8,467 nucleotides of DNA. Origin: CAZFHL01 sp964519145 (GTDB taxonomy: Bacteria > Patescibacteriota > Minisyncoccia > Phycocordibacterales > WO2-35-19). The stretch's first letter is position 1, and each line of letters begins with the position of its first letter. A model generated the notes under the pieces. That model did no database searches, was not told the DNA's origin, and saw only the letters and a program-made list of their open reading frames with translations. The stretch is from NCBI GenBank assembly GCA_964519145.1, contig CAZFHL010000028.1, forward strand, positions 1 through 8,467, read 5' to 3'. Below are positions 1-6,125 of the stretch, one piece after another. A program made the position numbers and the translations under genes.

Positions 1-7
1 GTGATTT

Positions 8-268
8 TTAGGAATTTTGCATAGATATAAATTGGCTAACAGAATCTGGCTCAAAATAATCACAATCGTCATCAAATTCATTTATTTGAGCATATAAATA
101 TGAAATATTTTTGTGCTCGTATAAATAGTTGTCTATTTTCTTTCTAAAAAGGTAGGTTCTTAAAAAAAGCAAAGCTCTATTTTGATTTTTAAACACACCA
201 TACCTGTGACATTTAATTTCTGTTTTGTTTATCCAAATGGAAACAATGTATGTTTTTTTAATTTTCAT
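8..268 (-). CDS. Small hypothetical protein, 86 aa
   Basis: I do not recognise this protein. It is a complete ORF from an ATG (complement of 266-268) to a TAA (complement of 8-10), with a basic first half and an acidic stretch near the C-terminus (FDDDCDYFEPD, roughly residues 65-75). It has no signal peptide or membrane segment. The residue mix (Trp, Cys, His, many Tyr) looks like real protein rather than a shadow, and no competing ORF lies on the other strand. It is transcribed away from the gene at 398, so the 129-bp gap between them should hold two divergent promoters. Upstream on its own strand there is a weak TATGTT box about 13 nt before the ATG and a GGTAG directly before it, which is a poor ribosome site. 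The short length and lack of a known family keep confidence moderate. Confidence 0.55.
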   Translation of the reverse strand: MKIKKTYIVSIWINKTEIKCHRYGVFKNQNRALLFLRTYLFRKKIDNYLYEHKNISYLYAQINEFDDDCDYFEPDSVSQFISMQNS

Positions 269-340
269 CTACCAAAAATATAACATAAATTTATTAAAAA
301 GATAGTCTTTTTAAAAATACAAGTGAACATGTTTTTAAAC

Positions 341-391
341 TTGTTGAATAATTTAATTGATAATATAATTAGTGGTATTAATATTTAATAT
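341..391 (+). promoter_or_regulatory. Putative promoter(s) for the gene at 398
   Basis: A TATAAT at 364-369 is preceded by TTGTTG at 341-346 with a 17-bp spacer, giving a start point near 376 and a leader of about 22 nt. A second box, TAATAT at 386-391, ends 6 nt before the ATG and would give a leaderless transcript like those predicted for the following genes. The region is so AT-rich that one of these may be chance. No Shine-Dalgarno sequence precedes the ATG. Confidence 0.4.
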
Positions 392-397
392 AAAATT

Positions 398-769
398 ATG
401 TTTGAAGGATTTTTAGGAAAAAAAGAAGAAAATAGAATATCACCAAAACGACCAATAGCAACAACTGGCTATAGACCTTTTAAAGATGGCTTTACTTATT
501 CTGATATCCCTTTAAAACTTAACCTTAATATTGGTGGCAAAGATAGAATATTAGATTTTAAAATTGGAGATTCTTGTTTTAGACTGGATCCGAATGGAGA
601 AAATTATATAACAGGGAGAATAGATAGAATAGAATATTCCAAAGAAGACGGATATAAAGTACATGTTGATACCGAAAGTGGTAACCCTTGGATAATTGAT
701 TACAGAGGATTTCAGACAGCTCAAATACTTGGCATAGATCAATCTGGAACAGGATTGATTGATAAGTAG
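398..769 (+). CDS. Hypothetical protein, 123 aa
   Basis: I do not recognise a family. The ORF runs from ATG 398 to TAG 767. It has no signal peptide or membrane segment, so it is probably cytosolic. The N-terminus is basic and probably flexible (KKEENR..PKRP). From about residue 35 the protein alternates hydrophobic and charged residues in a beta-rich way. Notable stretches are KIGDSCFRLDPNGE, ITGRIDRIEYSKEDGYKVHV and WIIDYRGFQ. A 'GD.. / tG.I..I / gy.V' pattern of this kind is seen in small SH3-like barrels, but that is only a guess. The gene is closed by the palindromic terminator starting at the base after its stop codon, so it is probably transcribed alone and not with rsmA. The start is supported by AT boxes upstream and by lack of in-frame coding before it. 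Confidence 0.75.
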   Translation: MFEGFLGKKEENRISPKRPIATTGYRPFKDGFTYSDIPLKLNLNIGGKDRILDFKIGDSCFRLDPNGENYITGRIDRIEYSKEDGYKVHVDTESGNPWIIDYRGFQTAQILGIDQSGTGLIDK

Positions 770-805
770 AAAACCAAAAAACACCCTAGGGTGTTTTTTG
801 GTTTT
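770..805. terminator. Perfect 36-bp palindromic intrinsic terminator
   Basis: The sequence begins one base after the TAG of the upstream gene and is an uninterrupted palindrome with 18-nt arms centred on CCCTAGGG (784-791). Every position from 770/805 inward pairs. A-runs on the left and T-runs on the right give a GC core flanked by T tracts on both strands, so it could terminate in either direction. The only gene reading into it is the one at 398-769. The right arm ends 17 nt before the rsmA start, so the terminator directly abuts the rsmA promoter box. Confidence 0.9.
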
Positions 806-813
806 ATGATAAT
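805..813 (+). promoter_or_regulatory. Putative -10 region of rsmA, near-leaderless
   Basis: Two overlapping boxes, TATGAT (805-810) and GATAAT (808-813), each match TATAAT at 5 of 6 positions. They end 12 and 9 nt before the rsmA ATG, so transcription should start within a few bases of the start codon. Any -35 element would have to lie inside the terminator palindrome, and no good one is visible. There is no Shine-Dalgarno sequence in the TCTTTTCTTT that separates the box from the ATG. Confidence 0.5.
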
Positions 814-822
814 CTTTTCTTT

Positions 823-1611
823 ATGAAAGCAAAAAAGCATTTGGGGCAACATTTTCTAAATTCAAAAAAAGCAATTGAAACAATAATAAAGGCAGGGGAT
901 TTGACTGAAAATGAATTTGTATTAGAAATTGGCCCAGGAAAAGGTGTTTTGACCGAGTCTCTTCTTAAATTAGGAGTATATGTTTTGGCGATTGAAAAGG
1001 ATTTAGAAATGATAGAGATATTGAAAGAAAAATTTGAAAAAGAAATAAAGACAAAGAGATTAATTTTAATAAATGATGATATTTTAGAAATCAATTTAGA
1101 TAAATATCTAAAAAACAAAAAATATAAACTAATTGCAAATATACCATACTATATAACAGGGGAGATTTTTAAAAAGTTTTTGGAACACAAACATAAACCA
1201 GTAAAATTGGTTTTGCTTGTCCAAAAAGAAGTAGCAGAGAGAATTGTTTGTAGAGATAACAAAGAAAGTATCCTCTCTTTATCTGTTAAATTTTTTGGTA
1301 AACCAAAATATATAGAAACAGTAAAAGCTGGTTCATTTAGTCCGCCACCAAAAGTAGATTCAGCTATTTTAGAAATTAAAGATTTGATAGAAAGAAATAA
1401 AAAAGAAACAGAAAAGTTTTTTGATATAGTCAAACTCTCTTTTGCACACAAAAGAAAAAAGTTATTTAGCAATTTATCTTTAAAATACAACAAAGAAAGT
1501 ATAGAAAATTGTTTTCAAGTACTTAAAATAGATAAAAATGTTAGGGCGGAGGATTTAGATATAAACAATTATTTATATTTTGCTGAAAATTGTTTAAAAA
1601 ATTTGATATAA
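823..1611 (+). CDS. rsmA: 16S rRNA (adenine1518/1519-N6)-dimethyltransferase RsmA (KsgA)
   Basis: This enzyme uses S-adenosylmethionine to dimethylate two adjacent adenines in the helix 45 loop of 16S rRNA (A1518 and A1519 in E. coli numbering), a late 30S maturation step in the cytosol; loss in other bacteria gives kasugamycin resistance. The family hallmarks are all present: N-terminal KKHLGQHFL (residues 4-12), SAM-binding motif LEIGPGKG (34-41), the acidic residue after the second strand (E58 in AIEKD), catalytic motif NIPYY (106-110), QKEVAER (134-140) and FSPPPKVDSA (172-181). The remaining C-terminal helices form the usual small lid domain. At 262 aa it has normal length and no sign of damage. 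The ATG at 823 puts the conserved N-terminus right at the start. It follows a terminator and is probably expressed from its own promoter. The stop codon is embedded in the TATAAT of the next gene. The assignment is secure. Confidence 0.97.
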   Translation: MKAKKHLGQHFLNSKKAIETIIKAGDLTENEFVLEIGPGKGVLTESLLKLGVYVLAIEKDLEMIEILKEKFEKEIKTKRLILINDDILEINLDKYLKNKKYKLIANIPYYITGEIFKKFLEHKHKPVKLVLLVQKEVAERIVCRDNKESILSLSVKFFGKPKYIETVKAGSFSPPPKVDSAILEIKDLIERNKKETEKFFDIVKLSFAHKRKKLFSNLSLKYNKESIENCFQVLKIDKNVRAEDLDINNYLYFAENCLKNLI

Positions 1612-1612
1612 T
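1583..1612 (+). promoter_or_regulatory. Promoter overlapping the rsmA stop codon, leaderless
   Basis: A perfect TATAAT lies at 1607-1612 and its inner TAA (1609-1611) is the rsmA stop codon. A weak -35 (CTGAAA, 1583-1588, 4 of 6) sits 18 bp upstream. The box ends only 6 nt before the ATG at 1619, which puts the expected first transcribed base at or next to the A of the start codon. The intervening bases are all T and hold no ribosome-binding sequence. Confidence 0.6.
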
Positions 1613-1618
1613 TTTTTT

Positions 1619-2458
1619 ATGAATTATAAAATTGATCAGAAAACTCTTAGCACATTAGTGCTCACTGTTGCCATAATTTTTGGATCTATTATTTTATTTG
1701 GAAGAGAAACAAGTTCAAGAACAATTACTAAAGCAGGTAATTTACTAGCTGGAGAAAGGATGGAGATACCACAAAACAGAAATTGGCAAGACGATATAAA
1801 CACAATAACACAGACAGAAGAAGTAAGCGAAGAATTAAAAACAGAAACTACAACAGATTTAATATCCCAAAATATATTAGGAGAATATTTGGCCCTAAAA
1901 GAAAATAATTTTCTACCTATAGATCAAAAAGAATCTATTATAAAAAACAATCTAGACATTTTTAATCAAACAATCACTGATTATAAATCTGATTTTAAAA
2001 TAAACACAATAAAAGATAATGGCAGAAAAACCATAGCAGAATATGGAGAAAATTTAGGTCTAGTTTTTAAAAAATACAAACCAAAGGAAAAAAATAACGA
2101 AATTGAAATATTTAAAAAGGCTATAGATGAAAAAAATAAATCTGACCTAAATAAATTAAAAGAAGCCGTGGATATTTATAAATTACTCCTGCTAGATTTA
2201 GAAAAAATAAATGTTCCTCAAACATTTAAAGAATCTCATACTGATTTACTTATAGGCCTATCCATGATCACATCAGGGCTTGAAGATATGATTCTTACAT
2301 TAGATGACCCTATAAAAGGTGCTCAAGGATTACAAAAATTTCAAGAAGGAGGCGCACTATTTATAGATGTAATATCTGAAACAATAAAATTTATAAATAA
2401 AAATAGAATTATTTATAAACAAGGTGATGGTGGTTATTATCTACTTTATGGAATATAA
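1619..2458 (+). CDS. Membrane-anchored helical hypothetical protein, 279 aa
   Basis: I cannot name a family. The protein has a short cytosolic N-terminus, one hydrophobic segment (about residues 10-28, LSTLVLTVAIIFGSIILFG) and then a hydrophilic domain that should lie outside the membrane. There is no clear signal peptidase site, so it is probably an uncleaved anchor. Residues about 30-100 look like an acidic and Thr-rich linker; residues about 100-260 are lysine/glutamate-rich and strongly helical. A stretch near residues 200-245 (NVPQTFKESHTDLL, followed by GLSMITSGLEDMI and FQEGG) looks like the most conserved part, with a 'P..f...H..ll' wording I associate with uncharacterised Parcubacteria proteins next to secretion genes. 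It sits 8 nt after rsmA, under its own TATAAT, and its stop codon lies in the next TATAAT. Its place before two exported proteins and a TrbL-like protein suggests an envelope role, but that is inference. Confidence 0.85.
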   Translation: MNYKIDQKTLSTLVLTVAIIFGSIILFGRETSSRTITKAGNLLAGERMEIPQNRNWQDDINTITQTEEVSEELKTETTTDLISQNILGEYLALKENNFLPIDQKESIIKNNLDIFNQTITDYKSDFKINTIKDNGRKTIAEYGENLGLVFKKYKPKEKNNEIEIFKKAIDEKNKSDLNKLKEAVDIYKLLLLDLEKINVPQTFKESHTDLLIGLSMITSGLEDMILTLDDPIKGAQGLQKFQEGGALFIDVISETIKFINKNRIIYKQGDGGYYLLYGI

Positions 2459-2459
2459 T
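2454..2459 (+). promoter_or_regulatory. -10 box overlapping a stop codon
   Basis: A perfect TATAAT whose TAA (2456-2458) is the stop codon of the preceding gene, the same arrangement as at the end of rsmA. It ends 12 nt before the ATG at 2472, predicting a leader of about 5 nt. The only purine-rich stretch nearby (GGAA at 2450-2453) is too far away to serve as a Shine-Dalgarno. No convincing -35 is seen. Confidence 0.5.
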
Positions 2460-2471
2460 TTTAATTAAACA

Positions 2472-3860
2472 ATGTTTAATTTTGTGAAAAAATTTAATAC
2501 GAAAATTGCTACATTACTTATAGTTGTCATATTTTTAACCTCATTTTCCCCTATATTTGCAAAAAAGGCAGAAGCATTCTTCTTTGTTGACTGGGTAAAC
2601 CTTGTGGTAAACACCATATCATCTGTAGGAAATTGGAGTGGTTTTGTCAAAGATTTTGCACTTGATGCTATTGCTTTTCAAGTTATAAACTTAGTCATAG
2701 AGCGTATAACCGCAAGTACTGTCAATTGGATCAATAGTGGCTTTAAAGGTAAACCTTCTTTTATTCAAGACCCTGATAAATATTTTAAAGATCTTGGCTC
2801 TAAAATGGCTGGGCAATATATATTTGAAAATCCTAAATTTAATTTTCTTTGTGGAAATATAAATGTAAAAGTAAGATTAGCATTGAGACAAAGATATATA
2901 CAAGACAGACAATGGCAATGTACACTCACAGGAATTGGTAGGAATTTTGATAATTTTATGGAAGATTTTGACAATGGTGGTTGGCAAAACTTTTTTGAAC
3001 TAACGCAGGTACAGCACAACAATCCTATTGGGGCATATTTGCAAGCAGAGAGTGAATTGTTAAATATAATAAACACAAGACAAGAATCTGTAAACAGAGA
3101 ATTAAATTGGGGTAAAGGTTTTATGTCTCTCAAAGTTTGTGATAGGTGGGAATATACAACATCATCAGAAGAAATATCTAGACAAATGAGAGAAGCTTCT
3201 ATAAGAGATCCTCAGGGTCGTGGAACTGTTGATTTAGAAACCGGTATTCCAACTCAAAATGATACTACATCAACAGATATAGCAAATGATACTGTAAATT
3301 ACGGTTGGGATGTTGCATTAGAGAATACAACCGATGATGATATAAACCATTTTGCAGGAGGACCATCTAGAAGATGTGCTGGATATAAAACAACAACACC
3401 GGGAGATGTTATTTCTTCAAAACTAAATAGTGTTTTAAATATAGGAGACAATAGGCTTGCTGTAGGGGATGAAATAAACGAAATAATCACAGCTCTTTTG
3501 AATCAGTTAGTTAATCAAATAATGGGTGGTATAGGTAAAGGTTTGGCTGGATTAAGCAATAAAGAATCCACATCAACAAATGGTAGCAATGATTCTTTTA
3601 CAGATAGATTACAAGGGGGTTCAAATAATGATAGAAGCGATGAAGTAAACAATTATTTCAGAACAACAGGAAGCGGAGTAGATGATGTTTTAAACCTACC
3701 TCCTTATGATGCAAATTTATGTAGAAACAATCCAACTGCAGCAGAATGTAATGCCCCTCCAGGAGCAAATACATTTTGTCAAAACTATCCGAATGATCCA
3801 TCTTGTATTCCTGGCGGAGCACCGGCAGGAGATGGTAGTGGTACATCTGGCGACCAATAA
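2472..3860 (+). CDS. Exported hypothetical protein of a secretion-like locus, 462 aa
   Basis: A clear signal peptide opens the protein: basic n-region (VKKFNTK), hydrophobic core at about residues 12-29 and a likely signal peptidase I site after AEA (residues 33-35). The mature N-terminal part is hydrophobic and aromatic (FFFVDWVNLVVNTISSV) and could lie on or in a membrane. The middle contains a wording I associate with uncharacterised exported Parcubacteria proteins: GGWQNFFELTQ followed by NNPIGAYLQAESELL, then TPGDVISSKLNSVLNIGDNRL and a hydrophobic helix ALLNQLVNQIMGGIGKGLAGL (about residues 340-360). The C-terminal 100 residues are Ser/Asn/Gly-rich and end in two C-x8-C units (C417/C426 and C436/C445) and a GDGSGTSGDQ tail. 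The position next to a TrbL-like gene would fit a periplasmic or surface component comparable in place to VirB5/TrbJ, but I see no sequence proof. The ATG is fixed by the signal peptide. Confidence 0.85.
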   Translation: MFNFVKKFNTKIATLLIVVIFLTSFSPIFAKKAEAFFFVDWVNLVVNTISSVGNWSGFVKDFALDAIAFQVINLVIERITASTVNWINSGFKGKPSFIQDPDKYFKDLGSKMAGQYIFENPKFNFLCGNINVKVRLALRQRYIQDRQWQCTLTGIGRNFDNFMEDFDNGGWQNFFELTQVQHNNPIGAYLQAESELLNIINTRQESVNRELNWGKGFMSLKVCDRWEYTTSSEEISRQMREASIRDPQGRGTVDLETGIPTQNDTTSTDIANDTVNYGWDVALENTTDDDINHFAGGPSRRCAGYKTTTPGDVISSKLNSVLNIGDNRLAVGDEINEIITALLNQLVNQIMGGIGKGLAGLSNKESTSTNGSNDSFTDRLQGGSNNDRSDEVNNYFRTTGSGVDDVLNLPPYDANLCRNNPTAAECNAPPGANTFCQNYPNDPSCIPGGAPAGDGSGTSGDQ

Positions 3861-3878
3861 AATTTTTAAACATTAGTG

Positions 3879-3896
3879 TATAATATTATATATACT
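3879..3896 (+). promoter_or_regulatory. Putative promoter of the discoidin-domain gene
   Basis: TATAAT at 3879-3884 and TATACT at 3891-3896 lie 30 and 18 nt before the ATG at 3915. Either would give a short leader (about 12 to 24 nt). The boxes lie within the stretch that a GTG at 3876 would make coding, which argues that the GTG is not the real start. No -35 or Shine-Dalgarno sequence is evident, and I see no terminator hairpin between 3861 and 3914. Confidence 0.4.
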
Positions 3897-3914
3897 AAAA
3901 AATCATTTAATTAT

Positions 3915-6086
3915 ATGAAAAAATTAAACCTATTTCAAAAGTCGTCGAATATAAAAGCTTTTTGGAGCCTAGCGAGCGCGACTGGCGCGAGCTCGAGGAA
4001 TTTTTTAGCAAAAAAATATCCGTGGTCCAAAAAGGTTTTATTGAGAAAGACTTTTGAAATGTGTACACTACCCCAAAATCATTTAACCAAAAAAATATTA
4101 TTTTTTGTTCCTTTGTTATTTATTTTTTTCATTCCGCAAACAAAAGTTGAGTCTGCTTGTCCTGAAATAGCTCCTCTTGTTTGTCCTAGTGGTTCTTGTA
4201 CAAACGATTTAAATAATTGTATTGGCGGAAATCCGAGTACACAAACTTCTAACACAGAAACAAACACACAAAAATGTAGTGGAAATTTAAGATACGATCA
4301 AAGCGCCACAGCAGAATGTGCAAGACTAGCAGAACTTCAAGGGAGATCTTTAGGTTATGATATAAGTTGTAACATAGAAACAAGACCAGAAACATTTGTA
4401 AATACAAATTCATATTTTGGATCTTGTACTATAAATGGCCAAAGTGGTTTTAGTCCTGAAACTCTTGTTGGTTATGGTGGTAGCGGTAGTGGATATACTG
4501 TTCCTGATCCATTTTTTGGCACAACAACAGCTTATGGATCTGGTTATAACATAAACCCTATGTGGTACACGGTACCTTGCGCTATTGTAGACAGTATAGA
4601 AGGAAGGCCTGGTTCAACAGCAGGCTCTGTTACTTGCGCAGCTGGAGCTAGACAATATTTTGGAACAAGCAACCCTTCTAGTTGGAATGCAACAAACGCA
4701 TCTGTTCAAACAAGAAGACCAAATACAACAAATACATCTACACAAAATAATCAAACAAATACAAATAATCAGTCTAATTCAACTCAAAATAGTGTCTATA
4801 ATTATGTAAATTCAGCATCAAACATATTAAATAGATTAGTAGAAAGTGCTAGAGTAATATCAAATAATTATTCTATTGGAATAGATGGTTCAAACACAAG
4901 AACAACTCCGTTAAATGCCGGTTCAAATTCAAATATTACAACAAGAGCAACAACAACGAGCACAACAAACCAAACTAACATAAACAATTCTACAAATAAT
5001 CAAATAAATTCAACAAACGGTTTAGCTATGACAAATAGCACTGTGCCTGTAAACACAAGCACAAGCAGTATGAGTTTTAGATTTATAAAAATAGATACCA
5101 CAGAAAAAGGCTGGGTTTCTTGGAGAGAAATAGAAATTTTTGATAGAGAAAATATAAAACTAAATCTAAACAATTTACAGGTTTATGCTCCTAGTTTTTC
5201 ATATGCAGGAGCACAAGGTACACCAACAGCACATGCTTTTGATGGAAACATAGAGACAAATTGGAATGCTGGTGAGACTAATCAAAGTTGTAGAACATTT
5301 GGAGTAAACTGTTTAGGAAGAGACAGAAATGCTGTATTTATTATTGATTTAGGTAGTACAAAAAATATTGGTAAAATAAAATTAACAGAAAATGGAGAAA
5401 TGATATCTGAAACCACAACAGTATCTGTAAGTAATAACAACAGAACATATGAAAGACTTGTACAATTTGAAGGACCAATGAATGATAAAGAGGTTCTAGA
5501 ATTTCCAAAAGTTATAAATACAGGGGATGCACCAAAAATAGGAGCAATTGTTGTAGAAAAGAAACAATTTAATCCAGAAAATAATACAGGAACAAGACAT
5601 GATATATTGAAAACAGAATATTTCAATCAAGCATCAAATCTAAACATAACAAGAGAAGGTAGGCACGAGATAACAATTTCTCCTAAAACAAATTTTGATG
5701 TATTTAGATACTTATGGAAAGTAGAAAATGCAGATTATATAAAAATAGAAAAGAGAATAACAACAGACAGAGCACTTGGAGAAATGACAGAAAATGAAAT
5801 CGGTACTTGTAGACCAGCACAAGCGTATTATGATGGACAAGTTTTCCCATATAAAAGAGGGGATACGGCTCAAAAAATAGCAAATCTTGATACAGAAACA
5901 TATTTAAAATCCGAATTTTTAATGCCATATAGAATAAATTCTGATACAGATAGTATAATTGATCCAATTGGAGATTCTATAAATAAATGCAATATAGGCA
6001 AAATCTATACAAGCACAATCACTGCTTATCAAAAAAATAGTGATAGAACTGCTAAATTTGATTTAATCATCAAAGTCACAAGATAG
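3915..6086 (+). CDS. Large exported protein with discoidin (F5/8 type C)-like domain, 723 aa
   Basis: Domains in order, numbered from the ATG at 3915. Residues 1-6 are the native start. Residues 7-48 are encoded by an inserted 123-bp palindromic element. Residues 57-81 form a delayed signal peptide (LTKK, then a Phe/Leu/Ile-rich core at 61-73, site after VESA). Residues 82-250 are a Cys-rich module (C82, C90, C95, C102 and more) with Gly/Tyr-rich parts. Residues about 251-385 are a long Asn/Thr/Ser linker. Residues about 386-552 resemble the discoidin fold: RFIKI and GWVSWREIEIFD, then AFDGNIETNWNAGE (441-454) and VFIIDLG (474-480). Such domains usually bind sugars or surfaces. Residues about 570-723 form a further beta-rich region of unknown type. 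The likely role is surface attachment or ligand binding beside a secretion-like locus. An ATG at 4059, just after the element, could be an alternative start, leaving the element as leader RNA. Confidence 0.85.
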   Translation: MKKLNLFQKSSNIKAFWSLASATGASSRNFLAKKYPWSKKVLLRKTFEMCTLPQNHLTKKILFFVPLLFIFFIPQTKVESACPEIAPLVCPSGSCTNDLNNCIGGNPSTQTSNTETNTQKCSGNLRYDQSATAECARLAELQGRSLGYDISCNIETRPETFVNTNSYFGSCTINGQSGFSPETLVGYGGSGSGYTVPDPFFGTTTAYGSGYNINPMWYTVPCAIVDSIEGRPGSTAGSVTCAAGARQYFGTSNPSSWNATNASVQTRRPNTTNTSTQNNQTNTNNQSNSTQNSVYNYVNSASNILNRLVESARVISNNYSIGIDGSNTRTTPLNAGSNSNITTRATTTSTTNQTNINNSTNNQINSTNGLAMTNSTVPVNTSTSSMSFRFIKIDTTEKGWVSWREIEIFDRENIKLNLNNLQVYAPSFSYAGAQGTPTAHAFDGNIETNWNAGETNQSCRTFGVNCLGRDRNAVFIIDLGSTKNIGKIKLTENGEMISETTTVSVSNNNRTYERLVQFEGPMNDKEVLEFPKVINTGDAPKIGAIVVEKKQFNPENNTGTRHDILKTEYFNQASNLNITREGRHEITISPKTNFDVFRYLWKVENADYIKIEKRITTDRALGEMTENEIGTCRPAQAYYDGQVFPYKRGDTAQKIANLDTETYLKSEFLMPYRINSDTDSIIDPIGDSINKCNIGKIYTSTITAYQKNSDRTAKFDLIIKVTR
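3935..4057 (+). repeat. 123-bp palindromic element, copy A (in-frame insertion)
   Basis: The ends are TCAAAAG and CTTTTGA. Two 29-nt arms (3935-3963 and 4029-4057) are complementary at 22 of 29 positions, and flanking bases extend the pairing to 3932/4060. The 65-nt core (3964-4028) holds two hairpins. Hairpin 1 (3971-3993) has a 3-bp stem, a tandem G-A/A-G internal loop, a GCGC/GCGC helix and a GACTG loop. Hairpin 2 (3997-4021) is an A/T stem closed by GGA/TCC, with an AGCA loop and one bulged A. The left half of the core is strikingly GC-rich compared with the AT-rich host gene. The length is exactly 41 codons and the host frame has no stop. A homologous copy lies inverted at 6182-6304. It carries no gene of its own, so it would be a non-autonomous element. 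Confidence 0.9.
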
Positions 6087-6111
6087 TTTGGTTTGTTTTT
6101 CAAATTGGTGT

Positions 6112-6120
6112 TAAAATAAT
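6112..6120 (+). promoter_or_regulatory. Putative promoter of the TrbL/VirB6-like gene
   Basis: TAAAAT (6112-6117) overlaps AATAAT (6115-6120), ending 8 and 5 nt before the ATG at 6126. A weak TTGGTT at 6088-6093 lies 18 bp upstream of the first box. The start of transcription should be at or within about 3 nt of the start codon. No Shine-Dalgarno sequence is present. No terminator hairpin is seen after the preceding stop at 6086, so read-through from upstream is also possible. Confidence 0.45.
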
Positions 6121-6125
6121 GTTTA

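Noticed and set aside
294..314. A/T-only hairpin (TTAAAAAGA-TAG-TCTTTTTAA) as a terminator
   Set aside because: The stem has a single G-C pair and lies between two divergent genes, where no transcript should end. It could be an operator, but nothing supports that.
551..1493. Minus-strand ORFs opposite the 123-aa gene and rsmA
   Set aside because: They mirror strong plus-strand genes, have Ser/Phe/Leu-biased compositions typical of antisense frames, and no family features.
3876..3914. GTG start that would add 13 residues to the discoidin-domain protein
   Set aside because: The stretch contains the best promoter boxes (TATAAT and TATACT), has no ribosome site, and a normal ATG followed by KK lies at 3915.
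3971..3993. Kink-turn RNA motif in hairpin 1
   Set aside because: The tandem G-A pairs are present, but the internal loop is symmetric; the three-nucleotide bulge required for a kink-turn is missing.
3935..4057. tRNA or stable small RNA gene
   Set aside because: The three-helix look comes from long arms plus two hairpins; there is no acceptor stem, anticodon or T-loop sequence, and the stretch is open in the host frame.
4690..5065. Tandem repeat or CRISPR-like array in the Asn/Thr-rich region
   Set aside because: The bases are low-complexity (aca/aat codons) without a fixed unit or spacing; it reads as a disordered protein linker.
2765..5967. Further minus-strand ORFs (2765-3133, 3299-3490, 3658-3873, 4079-4267, 5282-5626, 5704-5967)
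   Set aside because: All lie fully or almost fully within longer plus-strand genes with signal peptides or recognisable domains.
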